The notes under the pieces are model-generated. The model worked only from the letters and a program-made list of their open reading frames with translations, was not told the DNA's origin and ran no database searches. A program made the translations under genes and the position numbers. From the NCBI GenBank assembly GCA_035564555.1, contig DATMTS010000117.1, positions 1 through 53,427 on the forward strand: a stretch of DNA of 53,427 nt, read 5' to 3'. The DNA comes from DATMTS01 sp035564555 (GTDB lineage: Bacteria > Actinomycetota > Actinomycetes > Actinomycetales > Microbacteriaceae). Shown here piece by piece: positions 16,579-24,935 of this stretch. The number at the start of each line of letters is the position of its first letter. Position 1 is the stretch's first letter.

Positions 16579-17469
16579 CGCGAGGATCAACTCGCGGCTG
16601 GTCTTGGCGGTCGCCGTGATGAGGCACGCAGGAACCGCCACGAGCAGGCCGAAGAATCCCAGCCAGCCCAATGGGTAGAGCAGGCTGACCAGTGCCAGGA
16701 TGCCGTATGCGAGTCCCATCAGCACGATGTAGAGCACCCGCGAGGCGGTCGAGCCGATCAACACGGTGAGCGTGCGTTTGCCTGACGCACGGTCGGCCTC
16801 GATGTCACGCACGTTGTTCACGATCAGCGCGCAGCAGGCGACGAAGCCGGCGGCGATCGCACCGAGCCAGCCCTCCTGGGTCACGGTGAGCGCTTGCACG
16901 AACTCGGTTCCCGCCGTCGCGACGAGGCCGAAGAACACGAAGACGAACAGCTCGCCCAGCCCGAAGTAGCCGTACGGGCGCTTGCCGCCGGTGTAGAACC
17001 AGGCCGCGGCGATCGCGGCCGCGCCCACCAGCAGCAACCACCACTGCTGCGTCGCGATGACGAGAGCGAGACCGGCGAGCCCGGCGAGGGCGAAGAAGGC
17101 GAGCGCGACGGTCAGCACCGCACGGGGCTTGGCCTTGCCTGAGCCCGTGAGACGGCTCGGACCCACCCTGAAGTCGTCGGTGCCGCGGATTCCATCGGAG
17201 TAGTCATTGGCGTAGTTGACGCCGATCTGCAGGAAGAGCGCGACCGCGAGGCACAGCAACGCACGGATCCAATGGAAGCGTCCGTCGCCGACCGCCGCGA
17301 CTGCGGCGCCCGTGCCGATCAGGACGGGGGCGATGGCCAGCGGCAGTGTGCGCAGCCGGGCGCCGCCGATCCAATCGCGAGACGTCGCCGGCGCGACCTT
17401 GCCGGGTCGGCCGCCAGGATGCCCCGTGCGACGCTTCTTGTTGGTCTTGGACTGATTCGGGCTACCCAC
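16513..17469 (-). CDS. menA: 1,4-dihydroxy-2-naphthoate polyprenyltransferase
   Basis: A UbiA-family membrane prenyltransferase of about 318 residues that attaches the polyprenyl tail to 1,4-dihydroxy-2-naphthoate. The first Asp-rich motif is NYANDYSDGIRGTDD (about 80-95) and the second is NNVRDIEADRASGKRTL (about 215-230), with around eight to nine membrane helices. A TACAAT box lies 7 nt before the GTG at 17469, which favours that start; an ATG at 17478 overlaps the box itself. The N-terminal 25 residues are basic. Its 3' end overlaps DUF4229. It lies downstream of menE beyond a strong hairpin, so it has its own promoter. Confidence 0.92.
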   Translation of the reverse strand: MGSPNQSKTNKKRRTGHPGGRPGKVAPATSRDWIGGARLRTLPLAIAPVLIGTGAAVAAVGDGRFHWIRALLCLAVALFLQIGVNYANDYSDGIRGTDDFRVGPSRLTGSGKAKPRAVLTVALAFFALAGLAGLALVIATQQWWLLLVGAAAIAAAWFYTGGKRPYGYFGLGELFVFVFFGLVATAGTEFVQALTVTQEGWLGAIAAGFVACCALIVNNVRDIEADRASGKRTLTVLIGSTASRVLYIVLMGLAYGILALVSLLYPLGWLGFFGLLVAVPACLITATAKTSRELILALQLTGIVGLLYGVGLGAAFGF

Positions 17470-17476
17470 AACGCGC

Positions 17477-17482
17477 ATTGTA
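17477..17482 (-). promoter_or_regulatory. Putative -10 box of menA
   Basis: TACAAT on the minus strand, 7 nt before the GTG at 17469. It overlaps the in-frame ATG at 17478, which argues against that ATG being used. Confidence 0.45.
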
Positions 17483-17522
17483 TCGAGCGACGCTATCCCC
17501 GGGCCCACGCGGCTGGGGGCGG

Positions 17523-17580
17523 TGAGGTGCACGCTTTCGCCGCTCCGCCCGCCGCTGAAGCGGCGAAAGCGTGCACCTCA
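17523..17580. terminator. Perfect 22-bp inverted repeat after menE
   Basis: Arms 17523-17544 and 17559-17580 are exact reverse complements around a 14-nt GC-rich loop. The right arm contains the menE stop codon (17578-17580). There is no T-run, so Rho-independent termination is not certain, but a stem this long should block read-through or protect the 3' end. It separates menE from menA. Confidence 0.75.
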
Positions 17581-18747
17581 GGCGGTATGGTCGGCGGTTG
17601 CGAGCCGAGCGATGGCAACGCGGTCCGGCTTGCCGCTCGGCAGCAGCGGAAGCCTTCGTACCTCGAGGATGCCGGCGGGGGCGGCGGCCCGGCCGAGAGC
17701 GGCGGCCACGTGGGCACGTACGTCGGTGAGCGCCACAGAGGTCTCGTTCGGCACCACGACGACCGGCACCTGGCCCCATTCCCGGTCATCGACGCCGACG
17801 ACTACCGCGCCAGAGAAGCCGGCGAGTTCGTGCACGCGACGTTCGACGACATCCAACAGCACCTTCTCACCGCCGGAGATGATCACGTTGTCCGCGCGGC
17901 CGAACACGGTGACGATGCCGTCGTCACCGGCCGATCCGAGATCTCCAGTGCGGTACCAGCGCATGCCGTCGGCGTGGTGGAACGAGGCGGCCGATCGCTC
18001 GTCGTCGTCGAGATACCCCTCGGCGAGCACCGGTCCGGCGATCTCCAGCGCGCCGTCGACGGCCCGGGCGCGGACGGTGCCGATGGGCGTCCCGTCGTAG
18101 ATGCATCCACCGCTCGTCTCGCTCGAGCCGTAGGTTCGCACGACGCGCAGCCCCGACTCGAGCGCGCGCTCGCGCAACTCGGGCCGCAACGATTGACCGC
18201 CCACCAGGATGGCGTCGAACCGGCGCAGGGCCGTGAGCAGTGCGGCATCCGCGGTGGCGGCGTGCAGCAACCGCTGCAACTGCACGGGCACGAGCGAGAC
18301 GAAACGCGCCTCGCCTGTCATCGTGCGCGCCGCCTCCACGAAGCCGGCCGGCTCGAAACGGCCCGTCTGCAGCATCACCGGCTCGGTGCCCGCCGTGATC
18401 GAGCGGATCAGTACGTTGGCGCCGGCGATGTAGTGCGCGGGCAGGCAGAGCAGCCATTGCGCGGCGCCGTCGGTCGCCGAGCCCAGTGCACCGGCGGATG
18501 CCGCTGCACTTGCGAGCACGGCGTCGGCCGAGAGCGCGACGCGCTTGGGCGCACCGGTCGAGCCGGAGGTCTCGATCACGAGTGCGACGCGCTGCGGCAC
18601 GGTGCTCGGCATCTGCACGTCGGGATCGCCCGTAGCCCGCAGTGCGCGCGGAAGCACGGCCGGCCCGTCGCCGGTGAGCGCGTCGCGCAGCGCACGCAGC
18701 ACGACTCGGGCATCGTCGGTCGGCACGACGTCAAGCTGGCGAGTCAT
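17578..18747 (-). CDS. menE: o-Succinylbenzoate--CoA ligase
   Basis: A 389-residue ANL-superfamily adenylate-forming ligase. The P-loop-like AMP site is ETSGSTGAPKRVALSADAV (about 80), followed by YGSSETSGGCIYDGTPI (about 222), and YRTGDLG with the hinge and the C-terminal lysine motif LPLLPSGKPDRVA. At 389 residues it is shorter than typical ligases (about 450-490), as is common for actinobacterial MenE. It activates o-succinylbenzoate for MenB. The ATG at 18747 begins 8 nt after the menB stop, so the two form an operon. Confidence 0.92.
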   Translation of the reverse strand: MTRQLDVVPTDDARVVLRALRDALTGDGPAVLPRALRATGDPDVQMPSTVPQRVALVIETSGSTGAPKRVALSADAVLASAAASAGALGSATDGAAQWLLCLPAHYIAGANVLIRSITAGTEPVMLQTGRFEPAGFVEAARTMTGEARFVSLVPVQLQRLLHAATADAALLTALRRFDAILVGGQSLRPELRERALESGLRVVRTYGSSETSGGCIYDGTPIGTVRARAVDGALEIAGPVLAEGYLDDDERSAASFHHADGMRWYRTGDLGSAGDDGIVTVFGRADNVIISGGEKVLLDVVERRVHELAGFSGAVVVGVDDREWGQVPVVVVPNETSVALTDVRAHVAAALGRAAAPAGILEVRRLPLLPSGKPDRVAIARLATADHTA

Positions 18748-18755
18748 CCCGGTGC

Positions 18756-19727
18756 TCAGTACTGGTAGGGGAACGGCGACCAATCGGGGTCGCGCTTTTC
18801 GAGAAAGGCGTCGCGACCCTCGACGGCCTCGTCGGTGCCGTACGCCAGGCGTGTCGCCTCCCCCGCGAACAGCTGCTGCCCCACCAGACCGTCATCGACC
18901 GCGTTGAACGCGAGTTTCAGCATCCGGATGGCCGTCGGCGACTTGGTGAGGATCGTGCGAGCCCAGCGCAGTGCCTCCGACTCGAGGTCGGCGTGCGGCA
19001 CGACCGCGTTCACCGCGCCCATCTCGTATGCCCGTGTGGCGGAGTATTCGCGAGCCAGGAAGAAGACCTCGCGAGCGAACTTCTGACCGATCTGGCGGGC
19101 GAAGTACGCGCTGCCGTAGCCGGCGTCGAACGATCCGACGTCGGCGTCGGTCTGTTTGAACCGCGCGTGGTCGGCGCTGGCGATCGTGAGGTCGCACACC
19201 ACGTGCAGCGAATGGCCGCCGCCGGCGGCCCAGCCCGGTACGACGGCGATGACGACCTTAGGCATGAAACGGATCAGTCGCTGTACCTCGAGAATGTGCA
19301 GGCGACCGAGGCGCGACGCGGCGCCCGACGAACTCTGAGGCGTCGGCGTGCTCTCGGACCGGTCGACGCGATCGGTCCGGCCATCGGAATCGTCGTACCG
19401 GTACCCGTCGCGCCCGCGGATGCGCTGATCGCCGCCGGAGCAGAATGCCCACCCGCCGTCTTTCGGGCTCGGTCCGTTACCGGTCAGCAGCACGACGCCG
19501 ATCCGCGGATTCGTCCGCGCATCCTCCAAGGCGGCGTAGAGTTCGTCCACGGTGTGCGGCCGGAACGCGTTGCGCACCTCAGGGCGGTTGAAGGCGATGC
19601 GCGCGATACGTCCGTCGTTCGTGTGGTGATAGGTCACATCGGAGAGTTCGTCGAAGCCCCCGACGGTCGTCCATTGCGACGCGTCGAACAACTCGGACAC
19701 GGGCGATTCAGACACCGGTTCGGCCAT
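18756..19727 (-). CDS. menB: 1,4-dihydroxy-2-naphthoyl-CoA synthase
   Basis: A 323-residue crotonase-fold enzyme cyclising o-succinylbenzoyl-CoA. KDGGWAFCSGGDQRIRGRDG (about 89) is diagnostic of MenB, as are VPGWAAGGGHSLHVVCDL and DVGSFDAGYGSAYFARQIGQ. A variable Asp/Ser-rich loop (about 110-135) follows the first motif and is longer than in compact homologues. The ATG at 19727 has TAGGCT 6 nt upstream, predicting a leaderless menB-menE mRNA. It is divergent from the LCP gene. Confidence 0.95.
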   Translation of the reverse strand: MAEPVSESPVSELFDASQWTTVGGFDELSDVTYHHTNDGRIARIAFNRPEVRNAFRPHTVDELYAALEDARTNPRIGVVLLTGNGPSPKDGGWAFCSGGDQRIRGRDGYRYDDSDGRTDRVDRSESTPTPQSSSGAASRLGRLHILEVQRLIRFMPKVVIAVVPGWAAGGGHSLHVVCDLTIASADHARFKQTDADVGSFDAGYGSAYFARQIGQKFAREVFFLAREYSATRAYEMGAVNAVVPHADLESEALRWARTILTKSPTAIRMLKLAFNAVDDGLVGQQLFAGEATRLAYGTDEAVEGRDAFLEKRDPDWSPFPYQY

Positions 19728-19733
19728 GGCATC

Positions 19734-19739
19734 AGCCTA
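19734..19739 (-). promoter_or_regulatory. Putative -10 box of menB-menE
   Basis: TAGGCT on the minus strand, 6 nt before the ATG at 19727. Confidence 0.5.
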
Positions 19740-19800
19740 CGCGTGCGCCATCGGCGGCTTCGCCCAGCGCTCATTCACCGGCCTCACAGATCGGGCTGCC

Positions 19801-19806
19801 TATCGT
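19801..19806 (+). promoter_or_regulatory. Possible -10 box of the LCP-family gene
   Basis: TATCGT lies 5 nt before the GTG at 19812. The spacing is slightly short for a leaderless start. Confidence 0.3.
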
Positions 19807-19811
19807 ACGGT

Positions 19812-21416
19812 GTGCGCCGACCCCACTTCCCCTCCGACTCCGGCCAGGACCGAGCCGACGACGCCTCCGGTCTCGGGCTGCCCGGCGAGGGCGAGCACGA
19901 CTCGCTGGATGCGGCGGCACGAACGGCCGCCCGCACTCGTGATGCATCCGGCGCGGCACCGCCCCAGGCTCGCAGGCGCCGCAGCCGGCGGGTGATCGGC
20001 TGGACGGCGTTCGTCGTCGTTGCACTCCTGGTGATCGGCATCGGCTACGGCATCTTCAACTATCTGGCGCTGACGAACGCGATCTCGCACGTCGACGCCA
20101 TCAGCGGCTCGAACAAGCCGGCGGCCGACGCGGATGGCCCGGCGCAGAACATCCTGCTGGTCGGCGACGACCATCGACCGGCGAACGCCTCGGCTGCCGA
20201 GCTGGCCAGGCTGCACGCCGGGCCGGACGACGGCGAGAACAACACCGACACCATGATGATCCTGCACGTGCCGGCCGGCGCCTCCAGCGGCGCGGCGACC
20301 CTGATCTCGCTGCCGCGTGACTCCTGGGTCCGCATCCCCGGATTCGGCATGGGCAAACTGAACTCCGCCTTCGCCGACGGAGAGAACAGTGCCGCGAAGG
20401 GTCAGGATGCCGCGGCCGCGGGTGCGCAACTGCTGATCCGCACGGTGCAGAACCTGACGGGCCTGACCGTCGACCATTACGTACGCGTCTCGCTGCTCGG
20501 CTTCTACGACATCGCCGACGCCCTCGGACCGATCCAGGTCTGCCTCAAGCATCCGGTGGATGACCCGTACTCCGGCGCGAAGTTCCCGGCCGGCACCTCC
20601 ACGCTGGATGCCGCACAGGCGCTCGCCTTCGTGCGTCAGCGGCACGGCCTGCCGAACGGTGATCTCGACCGAGAAGTGCGCCAGCAGTACTTCCTCTCGG
20701 TCGAGGCGCACAAGCTGCTCTCCGCCGGAACGCTGCTCAATCCTGTCGCGCTGCACAACGCCATGACCGCGATCGGTTCCGCCCTGCAGACCGACCCTGG
20801 CCTGAATCTGCTGCAACTGGCGGCCCAGGTGCGCGACCTGAGCGGCATCCGGTCGGCGACCATCCCGGTCTCCGGAACCCCGACCATCTACGTCGACGGC
20901 ACCCCGGTCTCGATCGTTCAGGTCGACACGGCCGCCATGCCGGCATTCATCACGAAGCTGATCGGCGAGCCGAGCGCATACACGAAGGCGCAGCCTGCCT
21001 CGCCCGCCCACGTCACGGTCACCGTGCTGAACGGCAGCGGCGTCGAAGGTGCAGCCACCGCGGCGACCAAGACCTTCGCGGCCGCCGGGTTCCATACCGG
21101 AAACGCCGGCAACGCCGATCCGACGACCAGCACCACGATCGAGTACGCGGCGGGAGACGAGAGCCAGGCGAAAGCCGTCGCCTCCCATCTGCCGGGCGCC
21201 GTGGTTCGGCAAAGTTCCGGTGCGCATGACGTCACGGTCGTGCTGGGCTCCGACGGGCTGATGCCCTCCGCTCGCTCGGGCAGCTCTGGAGGCGGCTCGG
21301 GCTCGGCGGGCGGTTCCGGGTCAGGCGGCTCGGGCGGCTCCGGCTCGACGGCGACACCGAAGCCCACTTCGTCGGCGCCGGGCAACGCCTACACGAACAC
21401 GACCTGCATCGACTGA
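19812..21416 (+). CDS. LCP-family (LytR-CpsA-Psr) cell-wall ligase with LytR_C domain
   Basis: A protein of about 534 residues. A cytoplasmic Arg-rich head is followed by one membrane helix (VIGWTAFVVVALLVIGIGYG, about 62-82). The LCP catalytic domain includes ILLVGDDHR, NNTDTMMILHV, LISLPRDSWVRIPG and FVRQRHGLPNGDLDREVRQQ. A LytR_C domain (VTVTVLNGSGVEGAA) and a Gly/Ser-rich tail follow. LCP enzymes transfer glycopolymers to peptidoglycan or arabinogalactan-like acceptors on the outer face of the membrane. The GTG at 19812 is the best start given the divergent menB promoter; upstream in-frame sequence is antisense to menB. It is probably unrelated to menaquinone synthesis. Confidence 0.88.
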   Translation: MRRPHFPSDSGQDRADDASGLGLPGEGEHDSLDAAARTAARTRDASGAAPPQARRRRSRRVIGWTAFVVVALLVIGIGYGIFNYLALTNAISHVDAISGSNKPAADADGPAQNILLVGDDHRPANASAAELARLHAGPDDGENNTDTMMILHVPAGASSGAATLISLPRDSWVRIPGFGMGKLNSAFADGENSAAKGQDAAAAGAQLLIRTVQNLTGLTVDHYVRVSLLGFYDIADALGPIQVCLKHPVDDPYSGAKFPAGTSTLDAAQALAFVRQRHGLPNGDLDREVRQQYFLSVEAHKLLSAGTLLNPVALHNAMTAIGSALQTDPGLNLLQLAAQVRDLSGIRSATIPVSGTPTIYVDGTPVSIVQVDTAAMPAFITKLIGEPSAYTKAQPASPAHVTVTVLNGSGVEGAATAATKTFAAAGFHTGNAGNADPTTSTTIEYAAGDESQAKAVASHLPGAVVRQSSGAHDVTVVLGSDGLMPSARSGSSGGGSGSAGGSGSGGSGGSGSTATPKPTSSAPGNAYTNTTCID

Positions 21417-21458
21417 GGCGACCGCCGGCGGCGCGAGCGACTGTGTGAGACTGGCAGC

Positions 21459-22445
21459 ATGCCGGTGCCGTCACTGAACGAACTGCTCGAGACGGCGCAC
21501 GTCGTCGCTCTGCCGATGGTCACCCGGTTCCGGGGGATCACTACCCGGGAGGCCCTGCTTCTGCGAGGCCCGCAGGGCTGGAGCGAGTTCTCTCCGTTCA
21601 TCGAGTACGAGGATGCCGAAGCCTCGGCGTGGCTTGCCGCGGCGATCGACTTCGGTTGGCAGCACCAGCCGCAACCGTTGCGCGAGGTGATCCCGGTGAA
21701 TGCGACGGTGCCCGCCGTCGCCGCGGATCAGGTGGCCGAAGTGCTCGCGCGCTTTCCCGGCTGCCGCACGGCGAAGGTCAAGGTCGCCGACCCGGGCGGC
21801 ACGCTCGCCGACGACGTCGCACGGGTGCGCGCGGTGCGCGAGACGCTGGGCGTCGAGGGGCGAATCCGCATCGATGCGAACGCGCTCTGGAACGTCGACG
21901 AGGCGGAGCACGCGATTCACGCGCTCGCGGAATTCGACCTGGAGTACGTCGAACAGCCGTGCGCGACGATCGGGGAACTCGTCGAGATCCGTACGCGCAC
22001 GAAGTACATGGGGGTGCCGATAGCCGCGGACGAGAGCGTGCGCAAGGCGTCCGATCCGCTCGAGGTCGCACGGGCCGGGGCAGCCGACATCCTGGTCGTG
22101 AAAGCGCAGCCGCTGGGCGGCATCGCCGCCGCGCTGCGGATCGTGGCGGATGCCGGTTTGCCGGTCGTCGTCTCCAGCGCGCTGGACACGTCGGTCGGTC
22201 TGGCCATGGGCGCGTGGCTGGCGGGCTGCGTGCCCGAACTCGAATACGATTGCGGGCTGGCTACGGCCGCGCTGCTGCAGGCGGATGTCGCGTCCGAGCC
22301 CGTTCTGCCCAGAGACGGCACGATCGAGGTGCGTCGGGTCGAAGCGGATCCGACGCTGCTCGAACGGCACGCGGCACCACCGGAGCGGCGCGCCTGGTGG
22401 CTCGCGCGCCTCGAGCGCTGCCACGCGGCGCTCACCGAGAACTGA
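21459..22445 (+). CDS. menC: o-Succinylbenzoate synthase
   Basis: A 328-residue enolase-superfamily dehydratase. The catalytic KxK (TAKVKVADPGG, about 109), RIRIDANALWNVDEAE (Asp), YVEQPC (Glu), IAADESVRKASD (Asp) and VVKAQPLGG (Lys) appear in the expected order. It converts SHCHC to o-succinylbenzoate. It starts 42 nt after the LCP gene on the same strand and may share its transcript. The short MenC form without N-terminal extension is typical of actinobacteria. Confidence 0.93.
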   Translation: MPVPSLNELLETAHVVALPMVTRFRGITTREALLLRGPQGWSEFSPFIEYEDAEASAWLAAAIDFGWQHQPQPLREVIPVNATVPAVAADQVAEVLARFPGCRTAKVKVADPGGTLADDVARVRAVRETLGVEGRIRIDANALWNVDEAEHAIHALAEFDLEYVEQPCATIGELVEIRTRTKYMGVPIAADESVRKASDPLEVARAGAADILVVKAQPLGGIAAALRIVADAGLPVVVSSALDTSVGLAMGAWLAGCVPELEYDCGLATAALLQADVASEPVLPRDGTIEVRRVEADPTLLERHAAPPERRAWWLARLERCHAALTEN

Positions 22446-22482
22446 TCGCTCCCGCGGACGCTTCGTCGTGCAGGGAATAGCG

Positions 22483-22521
22483 CGTTGCCCGCACTGGTTC
22501 CCTTGAACATTGCGGGCAACG
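22483..22521. repeat. 11-bp inverted repeat ahead of the MFS gene
   Basis: CGTTGCCCGCA (22483-22493) and TGCGGGCAACG (22511-22521) pair perfectly around a 17-nt loop. It sits 37 nt after menC and 52 nt before the MFS start. It could end menC transcription or be an operator for the pump. No T-run follows. Confidence 0.55.
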
Positions 22522-22573
22522 GAGCCGGCACCGAAGAGGCCGGGCAGCGCTCGGTCGACGAAGGGACCAGCGC

Positions 22574-23863
22574 ATGACTGCCACGAACGAGACGACCAGC
22601 ACAGAGACCACGAGCACAGCGGCGACGGAGCGGGCCGAGGTGCGGCGCACCGGCCTCGCGTTCTGGACCGCGGGCGCCGTGATCGTGATCGCGCTGTGGG
22701 CCAGCGCATCGCCGGCCCTGGTCTATCCCCTGTACGAGCAGACCTGGGCGTTGTCACCGGCCGTGATCACAGCGGTGTTCGCGGTATATCCCCTCGTGCT
22801 GATCGGCGGCCTGCTGCTCCTCGGCGACATCTCCGATCACATCGGCCGTCGCGCGGCGATCCTGGCGGGGCTCGCCTCCCTGCTGGTCGGAGTGCTCATC
22901 TTCGCACTGGCACCGAGCGTCGAGTGGTTGTTCGTGGGTCGCGTCTTCCAGGGCTTGGGAGTGGCGCTCTCGCTCAGCCCCGCAGGGGCCGCGCTGGTGG
23001 AGTTCGACCGCCGGGGAGGCCGGGCCAGCTCGATGAACACGGTCGCCATCGCTCTGGGGCTGACGTTGGCCACGGTCGTCGGCGGCGCCCTCGTGCAGTA
23101 CGCGCCGGCACCACGCGCCCTCACGTTCTGGGTGCTCCTCGCCGTCATCGCCGTGGTCGCGATCGCCGCCTGGTCGCTGCCGCGCCACGTGCGCACCGCG
23201 GCCGACGGCAAATGGCGACCGCGTCCCATCCACGTTCCCCAGCGGTTGCGCGGGATCGTGGCCACCGCGGCACTCGCCATCACGTTGAGCTTCGCCGTCG
23301 GTTCGGTGTTCATCTCCCTGGGCGCGCAGATCGTCAAAGACGTGTTGCACACCGACAACGCGCTCACCGCTGGCCTCGTACTGGCGATCGGCGCGGCCGT
23401 CAGCGGCGTCGCTTCACTGGCATTCCGCCGATTGCCGGCGCGAGCTGCGACGATCGTTGGAGCGGCTCTCGGCCTGATCGCCGTCGTCGCGCTGGTCGGC
23501 AGTGCGACTCTCTCGTCGCTGCCGTTGTTCATCGTCGCGTCGTTGCTGTTCGGCGGCGCATCCGGGATGCTGTTCCTCGGCGCGCTGGGTCTCGTTGCCG
23601 CGAACGCCCCCGCAGAGCACCGCGCGGGCACACTCTCGCTGGTGTACCTGTTCGCCTACGCCGGACAGGTCATCACGTCGGTCGGGCTGGGTGTGCTGGC
23701 GACCGCGGTCGGGATGCGCTCCGGACTCGACCTCGTAGGGCCCCTGCTGCTCGCCCTGGCTGCCGCGACCATCGTCGTGGCCGCCGTAGCGGGTCGCCCG
23801 GCGGCATCCGCATTGCGGCACGAACCGACGACCTGCCCGGTCGCCCTCGCGGCAGCCGAGTAG
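22574..23863 (+). CDS. MFS transporter
   Basis: A 429-residue major facilitator with about 12 membrane helices. Motif A is in GDISDHIGRRAAILAG (loop 2-3, about 85) and FQGLGVALSLSPAGAALVEFD lies in helix 4-5. The N-terminal 25 residues are Thr/Glu-rich and unusual. The ATG at 22574 has GAAGGGA upstream. The substrate is unknown; drug or metabolite efflux is a guess by family. It interrupts an otherwise respiratory gene block and is preceded by a perfect inverted repeat. Confidence 0.85.
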   Translation: MTATNETTSTETTSTAATERAEVRRTGLAFWTAGAVIVIALWASASPALVYPLYEQTWALSPAVITAVFAVYPLVLIGGLLLLGDISDHIGRRAAILAGLASLLVGVLIFALAPSVEWLFVGRVFQGLGVALSLSPAGAALVEFDRRGGRASSMNTVAIALGLTLATVVGGALVQYAPAPRALTFWVLLAVIAVVAIAAWSLPRHVRTAADGKWRPRPIHVPQRLRGIVATAALAITLSFAVGSVFISLGAQIVKDVLHTDNALTAGLVLAIGAAVSGVASLAFRRLPARAATIVGAALGLIAVVALVGSATLSSLPLFIVASLLFGGASGMLFLGALGLVAANAPAEHRAGTLSLVYLFAYAGQVITSVGLGVLATAVGMRSGLDLVGPLLLALAAATIVVAAVAGRPAASALRHEPTTCPVALAAAE

Positions 23864-23881
23864 GCGCCGAGTGAGCGCCTA
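23861..23881. terminator. Palindrome containing the stop codons of two convergent genes
   Basis: TAGGCGC (23861-23867) and GCGCCTA (23875-23881) pair around CGAGTGA. The first TAG ends the MFS gene and the last CTA is the ccsB stop read on the minus strand. It is a likely shared bidirectional terminator or barrier, though without a T-run. Confidence 0.55.
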
Positions 23882-24925
23882 GGAGCTCAGTCCGCTGTAC
23901 GAGTGAAGTCCGTGGAAGAACACGTTGACCACGCCGAAGTTGAACATCACGGCTGAGAAGCCGATGATGGCCAGCCACGCCGAGCGTGAACCGCGCCAGC
24001 CGCGCGTTGCACGGGCGTGGATGTACCCGGCGTAGATCACCCAGATGATGAACGTCCACACCTCTTTGGTGTCCCAGCCCCAGTAGCGCCCCCACGCCTT
24101 CTCGGCCCAGATCGCGCCGGCGATGAGCGTGAACGTCCAGCAGATGAAGCCCACGATGTTGACCCGGTATGCGAGGTTCTCCAGCGTGACCGACTTCGGC
24201 AGGGTGCGCAGGAAGGCGAACTGCTGCGGCCGGGATTCGGCCTCCTGGCGCTCGCGTCGCACCTGCAGCAGTTGTACACCGGAGAGCGCGAAGCCGAGGG
24301 CGAAGAACGCGGTGCCGAGGATCGCGACCATGATGTGGATGACCAGCCAGTACGACTGCAACGCGGGTGGCAGCGGCACCACCGGAACGTAGTACTTGAC
24401 CGTCGCGATCATCAGCAGGATGCAGACCAGGCCCATCACGAAGGTGCCCAAGTAGCGCAGGTTCCAGCGCAGGTTCGCGAGCAGGAAGACTCCGACGATC
24501 ACGAGCGTCCCCGTCATCGAGAATTCCCACATGTTGGCCCACGGCACGCGTCCTGCGGCGACCCCGCGAAGCACATCGGCGACGACATGGAACGCGAAGC
24601 CGAGGATCGTCAGCCACATCGCCACGCGCAGGCTGCGGCCCACCTCGTCACCGCGGTGCACCTCGTCTTCGACCCGGTCGGTCAGGCGCGTGAGGGTGGA
24701 GGTGACCGTTACGCCGCCGCCCTCGGCCATGGATGCCGGTGCCTTGGCGCCGACGGATGCCGCCGCCTCGGCCCGGCGCGCGACGGCGCTGGGCACTTCC
24801 GCAGAGGTCGTCACTCGCGCGCTACGGCGCGCGAGATCGAGGGCGAACGCGACGAACGCGATCGCGTAGATGCCCATCGCCGAGTAGATGCACAACACGG
24901 AGATTTGCGACAGGGTATCGGTCAC
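23879..24925 (-). CDS. ccsB: Cytochrome c biogenesis protein CcsB (CcsA-type heme handling)
   Basis: A polytopic membrane protein of about 348 residues from System II cytochrome c maturation. The Trp-rich heme-binding segment is in KAWGRYWGWDTKEVWTF, with conserved His in the flanking helices. It works with ResB to carry heme across the membrane and join it to the apocytochrome CxxCH. The GTG at 24925 was preferred; another GTG sits 6 nt upstream. It begins about 11 nt after the resB stop, so it is in the same operon. Actinobacterial naming alternates between ccsA and ccsB. Confidence 0.9.
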   Translation of the reverse strand: MTDTLSQISVLCIYSAMGIYAIAFVAFALDLARRSARVTTSAEVPSAVARRAEAAASVGAKAPASMAEGGGVTVTSTLTRLTDRVEDEVHRGDEVGRSLRVAMWLTILGFAFHVVADVLRGVAAGRVPWANMWEFSMTGTLVIVGVFLLANLRWNLRYLGTFVMGLVCILLMIATVKYYVPVVPLPPALQSYWLVIHIMVAILGTAFFALGFALSGVQLLQVRRERQEAESRPQQFAFLRTLPKSVTLENLAYRVNIVGFICWTFTLIAGAIWAEKAWGRYWGWDTKEVWTFIIWVIYAGYIHARATRGWRGSRSAWLAIIGFSAVMFNFGVVNVFFHGLHSYSGLSS

Positions 24926-24935
24926 GGCCACCAGC

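Noticed and set aside
18993..19811. An N-terminal extension of the LCP-family protein
   Set aside because: The region is antisense to menB and the credible start is the GTG at 19812, just before the cytoplasmic head and membrane helix.
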